Source: Rubrivivax sp. (GTDB taxonomy: Bacteria > Pseudomonadota > Gammaproteobacteria > Burkholderiales > Burkholderiaceae_C). From it: a stretch of 64,000 bases of DNA. Below the pieces are notes generated by a model, which saw only the letters and a list, made by a program, of their open reading frames with translations, was not told the origin of the DNA and ran no database searches. Shown here piece by piece: positions 1-9,790 of this stretch. Numbering within the stretch: the stretch's first letter is position 1; every line of letters starts with the position of its first letter. The DNA lies in contig JALHPF010000017.1 of NCBI GenBank assembly GCA_022842595.1, positions 1 to 64,000 of the forward strand. The letters are read 5' to 3'. The position numbers and the translations under genes were made by a program.

Positions 1-244
1 GGTCGGGCGCGCGGCTGGCCACGGCGTGCGCGGCCCAGCCGTCGGCCTGCAGCGCGGCGCACAGCGCCACCGTGTCCAGCGGCGTGTGCACGGCGTCGCG
101 CGCCTGGGCATGCGCGGCAGCGAAGGCGAGCACTTCGACGGTGGGCAGGCTGGTGCCGCTGCGGCCCAGGCCGATGCGCGCGGGCGTGTGGGTACGCAGC
201 GTCGCCCAGGGGTCGGGCGGTGGTGGCACCAGCGGGGTGCTCAT
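1..244 (-). CDS. eutC: Ethanolamine ammonia-lyase light chain EutC, 5' part only
   Basis: Small subunit of adenosylcobalamin-dependent ethanolamine ammonia-lyase, which converts ethanolamine to acetaldehyde and ammonia. Only the first 81 codons lie in the window; the gene runs off the left edge. The translation begins [17 protein letters not shown] and contains [13 protein letters not shown], the typical N-terminal EutC motif, followed by [17 protein letters not shown]. The ATG at 244 overlaps the eutB TGA in an ATGA junction, so the two subunits are translationally coupled, as usual for eutBC. No microcompartment genes are visible next to it, which points to a simple nitrogen-source pathway. 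Identity is confident; completeness cannot be judged. Confidence 0.9.
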   Translation of the reverse strand, partial: MSTPLVPPPPDPWATLRTHTPARIGLGRSGTSLPTVEVLAFAAAHAQARDAVHTPLDTVALCAALQADGWAAHAVASRAPD

Positions 245-1632
245 GGCGGCAAGCGCCCCTGCAGGCTGCCTTGCAGGGCCGTGGCGCTGCCAGGGGGCAG
301 CAGGCTGCCCTGCGTGTCGGTGATGCCCATGCGCTGCAGCCAGGCTTCGAATTCCGGCGCGCGCTTCAAGCCGAGCAGCCGGCGCACGAACAGCGCGTCG
401 TGGAAGCTGGTGCTCTGGTAATTCAGCATCACGTCGTCGGCCCCGGGCACGCCCATCACGAAATTCAGGCCGCTGGCGGCCAGCAGCACGAGCAGGTTGT
501 CCATGTCGTCCTGGTCGGCTTCGGCATGGTTGGTGTAGCAGACGTCGCAGCCCATCGGCAGGCCCAGCAGCTTGCCGCAGAAATGGTCTTCGAGGCCGGC
601 CCGCACGATCTGCTTGCCGTCGAACAGATATTCGGGGCCGATGAAGCCGACCACCGTGTTCACCAGCAGCGGCTTGTAGCGCCGCGCCACGGCATAGGCT
701 CGCGCTTCCAGCGTCTGCTGGTCGACACCGTGGTGCGCGCCGGCGCTGAGCGCGCTGCCCTGGCCGGTTTCGAAGTACATGCAGTGGCTGCCCAGCGTGC
801 CGCGTTGCAGCGACAAGGCCGCGGCATGGGCCTCGTCCAGCAGCGCCAGGCTGACGCCGAAGCTGCGGTTCGTGCCTTCGGTGCCGGCCACCGACTGGAA
901 CACCAGGTCGACCGGCGCGCCCTGCTCGATGGCCTGCAGCGTGTTCGTCACATGGGTGAGCACGCAGGTCTGGGTGGGAACGCCATGCTGCTGCACGATG
1001 TCATCAAGCAGCCGCAGCAGGCTCACCAGTGCCGGCACGCTGTCGGCCGCGGGGTTGATGCCGATGACGGCATCACCCGCGCCATACATCAGCCCGTCCA
1101 GGATGCTGGCGACGATGCCGGCCGGGCTGTCGGTGGGGTGGTTGGGCTGCAGGCGCACGGCCAGGTTGCCGGGCAGGCCCAGCGTGTTGCGGAATCGGGT
1201 GACGACGTTCACCTTCTTCGCCACCGCCATCAGGTCCTGGTTGCGCATAAGCTTGCTCACCGCGGCCACCATCTCGGGCGTCAGGCCCGGGGCCAGTGCG
1301 GCCAGCGCGGCGCTGTCGGCGGCGTCGGACAGCAGCCAGTCGCGCAAGGCGCCCACCGTCAGATGCGCCACGGGTGCAAACGCGGCTTCGTCGTGGGTGT
1401 CGTGGATGAGCCGGGTGACCTCGTCGGTTTCATACGGCACCAGGGCCTGCTGCAGAAAGCGCTGCAGCGGCACGTCGGCCAGCGCCAGGCAGGCGGCTAC
1501 CCGTTCGGCGGCCGTGCCTGCCGCCACGCCGGCCAGCTGGTCGCCGCTGCGCAGCGGCGAGGCTCTGGCCAGCAGGGTGCGCAGGTCGTCGAAAGCGAAG
1601 CTGAGCAGGCCGACACGGGCGTGGTACGACAT
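241..1632 (-). CDS. eutB: Ethanolamine ammonia-lyase heavy chain EutB
   Basis: Catalytic large subunit (463 aa) of the B12-dependent ethanolamine ammonia-lyase. Its length is normal for the family (about 450-465). Family stretches include [69 protein letters not shown] and [17 protein letters not shown]. The start at 1632 ([12 protein letters not shown]) is chosen because this is where family similarity begins; the open frame continues upstream to 1803 but would run into the divergent peptidase gene. It is followed by eutC with a 4-base overlap. Ammonia release fits the nitrogen-scavenging theme of the window. No Eut regulator is seen here. Confidence 0.95.
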   Translation of the reverse strand: MSYHARVGLLSFAFDDLRTLLARASPLRSGDQLAGVAAGTAAERVAACLALADVPLQRFLQQALVPYETDEVTRLIHDTHDEAAFAPVAHLTVGALRDWLLSDAADSAALAALAPGLTPEMVAAVSKLMRNQDLMAVAKKVNVVTRFRNTLGLPGNLAVRLQPNHPTDSPAGIVASILDGLMYGAGDAVIGINPAADSVPALVSLLRLLDDIVQQHGVPTQTCVLTHVTNTLQAIEQGAPVDLVFQSVAGTEGTNRSFGVSLALLDEAHAAALSLQRGTLGSHCMYFETGQGSALSAGAHHGVDQQTLEARAYAVARRYKPLLVNTVVGFIGPEYLFDGKQIVRAGLEDHFCGKLLGLPMGCDVCYTNHAEADQDDMDNLLVLLAASGLNFVMGVPGADDVMLNYQSTSFHDALFVRRLLGLKRAPEFEAWLQRMGITDTQGSLLPPGSATALQGSLQGRLPP

Positions 1633-1720
1633 GGCATCGAGTATCGGCTGCGCGTGCCGCGAACGCGCATCACAATGCGGCGCATTGCAATTTTCTCGCG
1701 ACAGCGCCGGAGCGCCAACC

Positions 1721-3907
1721 ATGCCCCTGAAGACCCTGCCCTTGCTGGCCTTTGTTGCAACCCTGGCTGCCGCGGCGCCAGGCTTTGCCCAGGTGGCGCC
1801 CAAGCCACTGGCTTACCCGGCCACGCGCAGCGTCGAGCAGGTCGACGTGTATCACGGCACGCGCGTGACCGACCCCTACCGCTGGCTCGAAGACGACAAC
1901 GCCGCCGACACCAAGGCCTGGGTGCAGGCACAGAACGCCGTCACCGAACAGGCCTTCGCCGCCATGCCGCAGCGCCAGCCGGTGCGCCAGATCTATACGC
2001 AGCTGTTCAACTTCGAACGCTTCGGCGTGCCCTTCAAGGAAGGCGGCCGCTACTTCTGGACGCGCAACGACGGCCTGCAGCAGCAGGCCGTGCTCTACAC
2101 CGCGACCACGCTGTCGGCCCCGCCAACGGTGGCGCTGGACCCGAACCTGCTGTCGAAGGACGGCACCGTGGCGCTCACGGGCACCGTGCCCAGCCGCGAC
2201 GGCAGGCTGCTGGCCTACGGCACCGCCAGCGCGGGCAGTGACTGGCAGACCTGGCGGGTGCGCGACCTGGCCAGCGGCGCCGACCGCCCCGACACCATCG
2301 AATGGGTGAAGTTCAGCAGCGCCACGTGGACACCCGACGGCCAGGGCTTCTTCTATGCCCGCTACGACGCGCCGGCGCCAGGCACGAAGCTGAGTGGCGC
2401 CAACTACTTCCAGAAGCTCTACTACCACCGCCTGGGCACACCGCAAAGTGCCGACGTGCTGGTGGCCGAAAACCCGGCCGACAAGGAATGGGGGTTCGGC
2501 ACCAGCGTCAGCGACGACGGCCGCATGGTCTTCGTCAACGTCTGGAAGGGTTCGGGCCGGCGCAACGGCCTGATGCTGCTGCCGCTGAAAGACGGTGCCT
2601 TCGTTCCCGCCAAGCCGCAGCCGCTGACGCTGGACTTCGACGCCCAGTACATCCCGCTGGCGCTGGACGGCCAGCGCCTCGTGCTGCGCACCGACAACGG
2701 CGCACCGAACAGCCGCCTGGTCAGCGTCGACATCGGCCGCCATCTGAACCTGCCCGCCGGCAGCCCCACGCCCGCCCCGCAGTGGCAGACCCTGGTGGCC
2801 GAGACCGGCGACGCGATGGTCGGCACCACTGCCGTGGGCGGACGCTTCTTCGTGCGCTACCTGCGCGACGCGTCGACCCTGGTGCGTGTGCATGCCGCCG
2901 ACGGCAAGGCCATCCGCGACGTGGCCCTGCCTGGCGTGGGCAGCGCCGGCGGCTTCGGCGGGCGCTGGGACGACGACGAAACCTTCTTCAGCTACACCAG
3001 CCTGATCACCCCCGCCGACATCTACCGGCTGAACGTGGCCACCGGCGAAGTGACGCTGTTCAAGCGCCCGGCCACGGCCTTCGACCCCACGCAGTACGAG
3101 ACCCGCCGCGCCTTCGTCACCAGCAAGGACGGCACGAAGTTCCCAGTGTTCATCGGTCACCGCAAGGGCCTGAAGCCGGACGGCAGCAACCCCACGCTGC
3201 TGTACGGCTACGGCGGTTTCAACGTGCCCAATACACCGGCCTACAACGTGACCGCGGCCACCTGGATGGCGATGGGCGGTGTCTACGTCAGCGCGTCGAT
3301 TCGCGGCGGCGGCGAATACGGCCGCGCCTGGCACGAGGCCGGCACCAAGCTGAAGAAGCAGAACGTCTTCGACGACTTCATCGCCGCCGGTGAATGGCTG
3401 GTCAGCGAGAAGATCACCAGCCCGAAAAAGCTGGCCATCAACGGCGGCAGCAACGGCGGCCTGCTGGTGGGCGCGGTGCTGAACCAGCGGCCCGAACTGT
3501 TCGGAGCCGCGGTGCCCGCGGTGGGCGTGATGGACATGCTGCGCTTCCACAAGTTCACCATCGGCTGGGCCTGGGTCAGCGACTACGGCAGCAGCGACGA
3601 CGCCGAGCAGTTCAAGGCGCTGAAGGCCTATTCGCCGCTGCACAACATTGCTGCTGGCAAGGCCTACCCGCCGGTGCTGGTGATGACCGCCGACCACGAC
3701 GACCGCGTCGTGCCCGCGCACAGCTTCAAGTACACCGCGGCGCTGCAGGCCGCCGACACCGGGCCGGCACAGAAGCTGATCCGCATCGAGACCAACGCCG
3801 GCCACGGCGCGGGCAAGCCCACCAGCAAGATCATCGAGGAACGCAGCGACATGCTGGCCTTCATGGCCTACCACCTGGGGCTGGCGGTGAAGGCCCCAGC
3901 GCCCTGA
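1721..3907 (+). CDS. Secreted prolyl oligopeptidase, family S9A
   Basis: Serine peptidase (728 aa) expected to cut short peptides after proline. A Sec signal peptide (MPLKTLPLLAFVATLAAAAPGFAQ) precedes the mature start, so it should act in the periplasm or outside. The N-terminal part (about residues 30-430) would form the beta-propeller that limits substrate size. The C-terminal alpha/beta-hydrolase domain carries the triad Ser577 (GGSNGG), Asp660 (ADHDDRVVP) and His695 (NAGHGAGKP). The DxR pair typical of S9A is present (Asp660, Arg662). The length matches the family, and the ATG at 1721 gives a clean signal peptide. It is divergent from eutB with a gap of about 90 bp. Confidence 0.95.
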   Translation: MPLKTLPLLAFVATLAAAAPGFAQVAPKPLAYPATRSVEQVDVYHGTRVTDPYRWLEDDNAADTKAWVQAQNAVTEQAFAAMPQRQPVRQIYTQLFNFERFGVPFKEGGRYFWTRNDGLQQQAVLYTATTLSAPPTVALDPNLLSKDGTVALTGTVPSRDGRLLAYGTASAGSDWQTWRVRDLASGADRPDTIEWVKFSSATWTPDGQGFFYARYDAPAPGTKLSGANYFQKLYYHRLGTPQSADVLVAENPADKEWGFGTSVSDDGRMVFVNVWKGSGRRNGLMLLPLKDGAFVPAKPQPLTLDFDAQYIPLALDGQRLVLRTDNGAPNSRLVSVDIGRHLNLPAGSPTPAPQWQTLVAETGDAMVGTTAVGGRFFVRYLRDASTLVRVHAADGKAIRDVALPGVGSAGGFGGRWDDDETFFSYTSLITPADIYRLNVATGEVTLFKRPATAFDPTQYETRRAFVTSKDGTKFPVFIGHRKGLKPDGSNPTLLYGYGGFNVPNTPAYNVTAATWMAMGGVYVSASIRGGGEYGRAWHEAGTKLKKQNVFDDFIAAGEWLVSEKITSPKKLAINGGSNGGLLVGAVLNQRPELFGAAVPAVGVMDMLRFHKFTIGWAWVSDYGSSDDAEQFKALKAYSPLHNIAAGKAYPPVLVMTADHDDRVVPAHSFKYTAALQAADTGPAQKLIRIETNAGHGAGKPTSKIIEERSDMLAFMAYHLGLAVKAPAP

Positions 3908-3935
3908 GCACGGCAACGAAGAGAGGGAGACCCCG

Positions 3936-4499
3936 ATGGCCACCGTGCGCGAAGGCAACAAGAAGGCGCTGCTCGTCGTCGACGTGCAGGTGGGCGTGAT
4001 GGCCGAAGCCTGGGAAGCGCCGCGGGTGGTGGCAAAGGTGGCCGCGGCCGTGCAGCGCGCCCGCGCTGCCGGCACACCGGTGATCTGGGTGCAGCACGCC
4101 AGCGACGACGAACTACCCACCGGCAGCGCGCCCTGGCAGTGGGTGCCCGAACTGGTGCCGGCGGCGGGCGAGACGCTGGTGCACAAGCGCTACAACTCGT
4201 CGTTCGAGGACACGCTGCTCGAAGCCGAACTGGCGCGCATCGGCGCCAGCCACATCGTGCTGGCGGGTGCGGCCACCAACTGGTGCATCCGCGCCACCGC
4301 CTACGGCGCGCTGGAACGCGGCTACGACCTCACCTTGGTGGCCGACGCGCACACCACCGGCGACATGACGCTGGACAACGGCGTGTGCGTGAAAGCCGCG
4401 GAAGTCGTTGCCGACCTGAACATGGCGATGACCTGGCTGCGCTATCCCGGGCGCAGGAACGAGGTGGCCAGCGCCGAGTCGCTGGACTTCGCGGGCTGA
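3936..4499 (+). CDS. Isochorismatase-family cysteine hydrolase, substrate unknown
   Basis: Small (187 aa) cytoplasmic hydrolase of the isochorismatase/nicotinamidase fold. The catalytic triad is visible: Asp16 (LLVVDVQ), Lys84 (VHKRYNSSF) and Cys117 (GAATNWCIRAT). Residues 1-190 form one compact domain of normal size. The GAATNWC form differs from the BiuH-like TTDVC/TTEVC motifs found at 36.7 and 39.0 kb, so it belongs to another subfamily and the substrate cannot be named. It sits 28 bp after the prolyl oligopeptidase with a purine-rich Shine-Dalgarno (gagaggga) and may be co-transcribed with it. A hairpin follows the stop codon. Confidence 0.85.
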   Translation: MATVREGNKKALLVVDVQVGVMAEAWEAPRVVAKVAAAVQRARAAGTPVIWVQHASDDELPTGSAPWQWVPELVPAAGETLVHKRYNSSFEDTLLEAELARIGASHIVLAGAATNWCIRATAYGALERGYDLTLVADAHTTGDMTLDNGVCVKAAEVVADLNMAMTWLRYPGRRNEVASAESLDFAG

Positions 4500-4507
4500 A
4501 GCGCGAA

Positions 4508-4528
4508 GACGCCGGGCCGACCGGCGTC
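4508..4528 (+). terminator. Hairpin after the isochorismatase gene
   Basis: gacgccgg and ccggcgtc form a perfect 8-bp GC stem with a 5-base loop, 9 bases after the stop codon. No T-run follows, so it is either a weak intrinsic terminator or a 3'-end stabiliser. A second, longer imperfect stem (cccaggg...ccctggg) lies at about 4544-4580 before the toxin gene. Confidence 0.45.
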
Positions 4529-4645
4529 AACTGAGGATCGACCCCAGGGTTGCCGCCCGCAGGCTTGCAACGCCCTGGGAACCATCCCAGGCTGTTGAAA
4601 CGGCCAGTGGCCGCTACTGTTCACCGTTAGAACAGGGAGCATCAC

Positions 4646-7600
4646 ATGGTCATGCACATAGGCGAAAACCTGGCGGGGGCCGGCACCGCTTTCTTTGCTG
4701 AACCCGACGTCCCGCTGCCCCTGCCGCAACCTGCAGGCCCGGATCCAGCCAACGAGGCACCGCCGCCCGAGCCGGATGCGCCATCGACCTGGCTGCAAGA
4801 TCTGCCGCCCCCCAACCTGCACCCCAGCATCGGCCACACGGAGCCCGACTGGGGCGTACCGCTGACCCAGAGCGCCCTGCTGAGCCTGGCCCCTGCCGCG
4901 GTAACCGTGCCAGCGCCATCGGCACCGCCGATCGTGCAGGTCGCGCCGGCCGGACACGAACCAGCGCCCCCCGGGCCGGTCGAAACGCCCGTCAGCCCCG
5001 AGTCGCTGCAGCAGCGGGAAGCGGCCCTGCTGGCCCTGCGTGCCGACTACGCCAGCGCGCGAGACGCGGCGCTGGCCAGCCAGGGCAGCGGGCCGGGCTG
5101 GGGTCCGGCCGCCATGACCACCGACGACAGCGGCCGCCCGATCAGCGCCAACGGCGCGCCCATCGTCTTCGTGGCCGACCCACTGGCCGAGCCGCCGGCG
5201 AACTGGAACCCCGAAGACGGCCCGCCGCCCCCGGCTGGCCTCTACCTGGAGTTCAGCGAAGACGCATTCGCCGCGCAGTTCCTGGCGGATGTCGCAGGCA
5301 AAGGCGAAGACGAGAACCAAGACAACGGCAACCTCGCCTGGAAGACCCTGGCCAACCTGTACGAAACCGATGCAGCCACCCTGGCCACGCGCCACCCGGA
5401 GCTGCTGGACTTGGCGCTGACCGAGCACGCCATCAACGACGGCCCGCCGCCCCCGGGCCACGCCATGGGCAGCGTGCAGCAGCTGGGCATCACCGACCTG
5501 GTGCTGGCCGACCCGCTGATGCGCGAGATCGCCCAGACCTTCGGCCGCACCCCCGATGCGCCCACCAGCGCACTGGCGCGGGAACAGGTGCGCTTTTACG
5601 GCCAGGCGCGCTACGAGCAGATGACGCGGCTGCACATCGGCATGGAAAGCGTGCGCGACCAGTACAGCACCGCGCTGGACCAGGCCTCGCAGGCTGCTGA
5701 CGGCCCGGGCTGGGTGGACGTGCAGGTGCAGCGCCTGGAGACCACCTCTTCGGTGCAGGGCGATGGCGACGTCTTCGAGACCCGCAGCGTCACCGTCACC
5801 GAACGCCGTTTCGACCCCGACGCCTTCACGAGTTGGTACAACGCACAAGACGGGCTGGCAAACCGGGCCTTTGCCCAGCTTTACGGCAACAGCCACACCG
5901 AATACGCGGCGCCTGTGCGCCGCCACGGCGAAGACATCGCCCAAGCCGGCCCACCGACGGTCGGACGTATCACCTTCGACAACGCCCCCTGGCACATCTC
6001 GGGCCTGGGGAACCCGATGCGCCGCGACGGGCTGATCGGTCTGGACCTGAACACCGCGCCGCGCATGAACAACAACGCCGCGGTGGGCTTCGATTTCGAG
6101 GTGGGCTGGGCCACGTCGCCCGACAACATCTACGACCGGCCAAGCACGGGGCAGCAGCTGGCGCAGCTGGCGGTGGTGGTGGCGGTGAGCTATTTCACCT
6201 ACGGTGCCGCCAGCACTTGGGCCGGGGCGACAGTGGCCTCCGGCGGCCTGGGGCTGGGCGCAGTCGGCACCGCCGTCGTGGCCGGTGCCACGGCGGCCGC
6301 CGCCAGCAGCCTGGCCAACGGTGTGATGAACGGCCATGTCGACTTGAAGGACATCGTGCGCAGCGCCTTCAGCGCGGCACTCATGGCGGGCCTGATGGGT
6401 GGCGCCGGCCAGCTGGGCATGCTGTCGACGGCCGGCCGAGTTGGCGAGACGCTGGTGCGCATGACAGTGCAGGGTGGCTTGCAGGCGCTGATGGGCGGCG
6501 AGTTCCGCGACGGCGCGGCCATGGCCTTCGCCAGCGGCCTGGCGCAGGCAGTGGGCGACCACCTGAACACCGCCATCGCCCGGTCCCTGCCGGCCGACCA
6601 GGTGAGCGCCGCGCAGTCCGTGGTGCGCGTCGTCACCAGCGCCATTCGCGCGCTGGGCAATCCGGATGATCCGCTCAGCGCGTTTGCCAGCGGCTTATTG
6701 AACGATGTGCTGCAGGACAGTGGGTTGGCGCCCGGGGGTCAGACGGCCACCCAAGCCGCAGGCACCACGGGCAGTGTCAGCACCCCACCGATGGCCTCAA
6801 GCGCCGCCCTGGAAGCGGTGGCCATGGCCAATGAGTTGATCAACCTCGGCTACGAGCCTGACGCGGCTGCGGCCGAGGCCATGCGGCGCATCGGCCTGGC
6901 ACCGGGCGGGCCGAATGTAGTCGCCGGCTCTACGCCCACTACGGGCTCGGGTCTAGGTTCATCCCAGGTCGGCCACGAGGGGACGATAGTCATCGAGGGC
7001 ACCCCTCCGCTCAGAGACGCGTTTGGCAACTTCTATCAGCAGGGACCCGACGGCCAGAGGACGGTGTACCTGGCACAGGGCGGGATGTTGATGCTGGGCG
7101 CTTCGCAGACCGTGAGCATCGTCGATGGCCTGGCTGTACCCAACTGGCAAGTGCTGCGGCAGTTGGGCGAGGTGGCGCTGCGCGCGCCGGCACTCGCCGT
7201 GAGTGCCGTGCTGGCAGGGATGCCGAGCAACGTGGGCCAGGGTACGCAGGTCTGGCAACTGAATGCCAACACGCGCCTGGAACGCGCCCCGGGCGCAGTG
7301 TGGGCGACGATGCAAGAGCAAACCCCTGGGGGCGACTGGCGCCCGGTGATGGTGGCGCAGACGCGACCTGACGGCACCGAGACCCTGGTGGTTGACCGCT
7401 TCTGGGTCGAGTCCACCGGTGCGGGCTTCTTCGGGTTGAGCGAGACCGAGATGCAACGCTTGCGTCCGCAGATCAACACACCGGCGCTGCAACCGCAGGG
7501 GCCCAACGTGATGCCGCTGCCGGCATGGGCGGAACCGCACGAGGTGCTGCCGCCATTCGCGTCGGCAGCCCCAACGCCACGGGTGCCCGGGCTGGAGGCG

Positions 7601-8020
7601 GCACCGCAGCCCAGCGCCGATGACTTAATAATCCAGCGCGATCAGGATGAACAACGGCGCTTCCGCGGACGTGTCATTGGCGAGGCGTTCGGCTTGGACC
7701 CCAATTTCGATCCGAGCCTGTACGACGCACACCATGTGGTACCGCTGACTCAGTATCCTGACCTGCAGCCTTTGCGAGATCGGTTTGCGCTTTGGGAGAT
7801 AGATCTCAATGATTTGGCCAACGGTGTGCCGCTGCCACGCGTGGCTGGAGTCGGAGAGGGGACGCCACATCGAGAAACGCAGAACAACCGGGACTACGAA
7901 GAGTCGTTGCAGCAGCGATTTGCATCCGTTGAAACCAGGGAGGAGGCATTAGATGTCTTGGCCCAGATCAAGAGTGAACTTCGCGCCGGCACTTTCTTCC
8001 TCCAACAGAGAGGCAACTGA
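4646..8020 (+). CDS. Polymorphic toxin with C-terminal AHH-type nuclease domain
   Basis: Large (1124 aa) protein with a toxin-delivery layout. Residues 10-120 are proline-rich (PPPEP, PPPNLHP). The middle (about 130-490) is of no family I recognise. Residues about 500-665 are glycine/alanine-rich and hydrophobic and resemble the DUF637 region of CdiA-like proteins. The tip (about 990-1124) holds DAHHVVPL at 1028-1035 (His1029, His1030) and later TPHRETQNNRDY, the pattern of the AHH family of HNH/Endo VII nucleases, so DNA is the likely target. There is no signal peptide, and the export route is not visible. Codon use changes near 7620 (TTA and ATA appear), matching the start of the exchangeable tip. 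The start at 4646 has an agggag Shine-Dalgarno. The stop overlaps the immunity gene by one base. Confidence 0.75.
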   Translation: MVMHIGENLAGAGTAFFAEPDVPLPLPQPAGPDPANEAPPPEPDAPSTWLQDLPPPNLHPSIGHTEPDWGVPLTQSALLSLAPAAVTVPAPSAPPIVQVAPAGHEPAPPGPVETPVSPESLQQREAALLALRADYASARDAALASQGSGPGWGPAAMTTDDSGRPISANGAPIVFVADPLAEPPANWNPEDGPPPPAGLYLEFSEDAFAAQFLADVAGKGEDENQDNGNLAWKTLANLYETDAATLATRHPELLDLALTEHAINDGPPPPGHAMGSVQQLGITDLVLADPLMREIAQTFGRTPDAPTSALAREQVRFYGQARYEQMTRLHIGMESVRDQYSTALDQASQAADGPGWVDVQVQRLETTSSVQGDGDVFETRSVTVTERRFDPDAFTSWYNAQDGLANRAFAQLYGNSHTEYAAPVRRHGEDIAQAGPPTVGRITFDNAPWHISGLGNPMRRDGLIGLDLNTAPRMNNNAAVGFDFEVGWATSPDNIYDRPSTGQQLAQLAVVVAVSYFTYGAASTWAGATVASGGLGLGAVGTAVVAGATAAAASSLANGVMNGHVDLKDIVRSAFSAALMAGLMGGAGQLGMLSTAGRVGETLVRMTVQGGLQALMGGEFRDGAAMAFASGLAQAVGDHLNTAIARSLPADQVSAAQSVVRVVTSAIRALGNPDDPLSAFASGLLNDVLQDSGLAPGGQTATQAAGTTGSVSTPPMASSAALEAVAMANELINLGYEPDAAAAEAMRRIGLAPGGPNVVAGSTPTTGSGLGSSQVGHEGTIVIEGTPPLRDAFGNFYQQGPDGQRTVYLAQGGMLMLGASQTVSIVDGLAVPNWQVLRQLGEVALRAPALAVSAVLAGMPSNVGQGTQVWQLNANTRLERAPGAVWATMQEQTPGGDWRPVMVAQTRPDGTETLVVDRFWVESTGAGFFGLSETEMQRLRPQINTPALQPQGPNVMPLPAWAEPHEVLPPFASAAPTPRVPGLEAAPQPSADDLIIQRDQDEQRRFRGRVIGEAFGLDPNFDPSLYDAHHVVPLTQYPDLQPLRDRFALWEIDLNDLANGVPLPRVAGVGEGTPHRETQNNRDYEESLQQRFASVETREEALDVLAQIKSELRAGTFFLQQRGN

Positions 8021-8643
8021 TGATGATTTTCGAGTCCACCGTCCCCAAAAATGGAGGCGGAGCCGCATTCTGCGCACTCACCTTCAACAGCCAAGAAGAT
8101 CGCAACCGATTTGATCAGCGTGCGGGCTTTAGAGGAGAACCGTTGGGGTCGGAGCTGTTGATCCCTTATAAAGTCGTCCGAAGTGCGGGCTATCCGGGCG
8201 AAGACACCGCTCCCCTTGGCGATCGACAAGGGATTGGCTACTACGTCGATCCGATGGTCCTTAGCAGGCGTGCGCTCGACGTCCTTCTGCCGCGCATCGG
8301 CCACCTAGTCCAGTTGGTGCCCCTGCAGTTCAACGAAGGCGAATACGCCGCCATCAACATTACCCATGTGATCGATGCCCTGGACGAGGCGCGCTCGGAT
8401 ATCGAACGTTTCCCCAGCAGCGGACGCATTTCGCGCATTCTTCGGCATGCCTTCAAGCCGGATCGGGTGAAAGACGAGTTGATCTTCAAGATCCCGCAGA
8501 CCCCGCGCCGCGCGTTCGTGACGGACCGATTCGTCAAGCTGGTCAACGACGCGGGCCTGACGGGCTTCGCCTTCGAGCCGATTTGGAGCGACGCCACCTG
8601 CGAGCCCCAGGCGCCCCGTCCGCAAGGCTCACATCCGGGTTGA
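8020..8643 (+). CDS. Imm11 (DUF1629)-like immunity protein
   Basis: 207-aa soluble protein, probably the antidote to the preceding nuclease toxin. The C-terminal pattern IFKIPQTPRRAFVTDRF followed by VNDAGLTGFAFEPIW fits the Imm11/DUF1629 family as I remember it, a family linked to polymorphic toxins including HNH/AHH nucleases. The start codon overlaps the toxin stop (TGATG), which gives tight coupling, as expected when the antidote must be made with the toxin. Base composition, especially in the first half, is less GC-rich than the neighbours and resembles the toxin tip, so both were probably acquired as one cassette. The family call is from memory of the motif. Confidence 0.75.
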   Translation: MMIFESTVPKNGGGAAFCALTFNSQEDRNRFDQRAGFRGEPLGSELLIPYKVVRSAGYPGEDTAPLGDRQGIGYYVDPMVLSRRALDVLLPRIGHLVQLVPLQFNEGEYAAINITHVIDALDEARSDIERFPSSGRISRILRHAFKPDRVKDELIFKIPQTPRRAFVTDRFVKLVNDAGLTGFAFEPIWSDATCEPQAPRPQGSHPG

Positions 8644-8778
8644 CGCAAGGGGCGGCAGCCGGCGGTGTCTTGGCGCTGGAGTTGCCCTCGGTCGGGATGG
8701 CTGAAGTTCTGCCAGACGCTTCACTCACGCCTGACTCGCCCCGGCTCAGCCCAGCTGGTGCGCCGGTAGCATCGCCCC

Positions 8779-9765
8779 ATGCCCGTGCCTCGCTCCGGAA
8801 TCCCGGCCTCCCGTTCCTCGATCGTGTCCCGGCGGCTCGACGAAGCCCTGATCCGTTCCCTGCACGAGCTGCTCACCTGCACCAGCATCTCGGCCGCGGC
8901 GGTGCGCCTGGGCATGAGCCAACCCGCCATGAGCCGGCAGCTGCGCACGCTGCGTGAGATCGTCGGCGACCCGCTGCTCGTGCGCGTGGGCAACCGCATG
9001 ATGCTCACGCCCCGGGCCGAGGGCCTGGTGCCGCCCGTGCGGCGCATCCTGGCCGACCTGGCCCTGCTGCCGGCCCGCAGTGCCAGCTTCGACCCTCAGG
9101 TGGCGCAGACGGTGTTCCGCCTGGCTTCGTACGACTCGCTGCCCGCGCCCTTCTTCGCCGGGCTGGTGCGGCAGGTCGTCACCGCCGCGCCGCACGGCAG
9201 CCTGGAAATCCACAGCCTGGCCTCGACCACCGAGACGCTGCGCATGCTGGGTGAAGGCGAACTCGACAGCATCATCACCACCCGGCGCGACCTCACGAGC
9301 CATCTGCACGCCCGCCTGCTGCTGACCGACCCGCTGGTCTTCGTGGTGCGGGCCGGCCACCCGCTGGCAGCCCAGCCCACCGCGGAGGCCTACCGCCAGG
9401 CCGGGCACATCGCCTCGCTGGTGCAGGCGCGCGGCACGGGTGGCGGGCTCGAATCGCGGCTGCTGCAGGCCGGCCTGGCACTGCGCATCCAGGTGCGGAC
9501 TCAGTACCTCGGGCTCACCCAGCAGATGCTGTGCGAATCCGACCTGGTGTTCACCACGGGCCGCACGCTGGGCCTGTGGATGGCCGAGCGCGCGCCCCTG
9601 GTGGTGCTGCCGCTGCCCGTGCCGGTGGACCCGCTCCGCTACAACCTGGTGTGGCATGAACGCACGCACCGCGACCCGGCTTTCGTCTGGTTCCGGCAGC
9701 AGGTGGTGCGCTGCGCGCGCCGGTTGTCGGGCGCCTCGCCCTCGGAAGCGGGCGACGGCGACTGA
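8779..9765 (+). CDS. LysR-family transcriptional regulator
   Basis: DNA-binding regulator (328 aa). The winged helix-turn-helix lies at about residues 20-80 (ISAAAVRLGMSQPAMSRQL then DPLLVRVGNRMMLTPRA). A type-2 periplasmic-binding-protein effector domain occupies about 110-310. The length is normal for the family. It reads in the same direction as the TonB-dependent receptor 155 bp downstream. A perfect palindrome lies between the two genes, so the receptor is a plausible target. The inducer is unknown. Confidence 0.9.
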   Translation: MPVPRSGIPASRSSIVSRRLDEALIRSLHELLTCTSISAAAVRLGMSQPAMSRQLRTLREIVGDPLLVRVGNRMMLTPRAEGLVPPVRRILADLALLPARSASFDPQVAQTVFRLASYDSLPAPFFAGLVRQVVTAAPHGSLEIHSLASTTETLRMLGEGELDSIITTRRDLTSHLHARLLLTDPLVFVVRAGHPLAAQPTAEAYRQAGHIASLVQARGTGGGLESRLLQAGLALRIQVRTQYLGLTQQMLCESDLVFTTGRTLGLWMAERAPLVVLPLPVPVDPLRYNLVWHERTHRDPAFVWFRQQVVRCARRLSGASPSEAGDGD

Positions 9766-9790
9766 TCGCCGCCGGCCCGGCGTCGCCACT

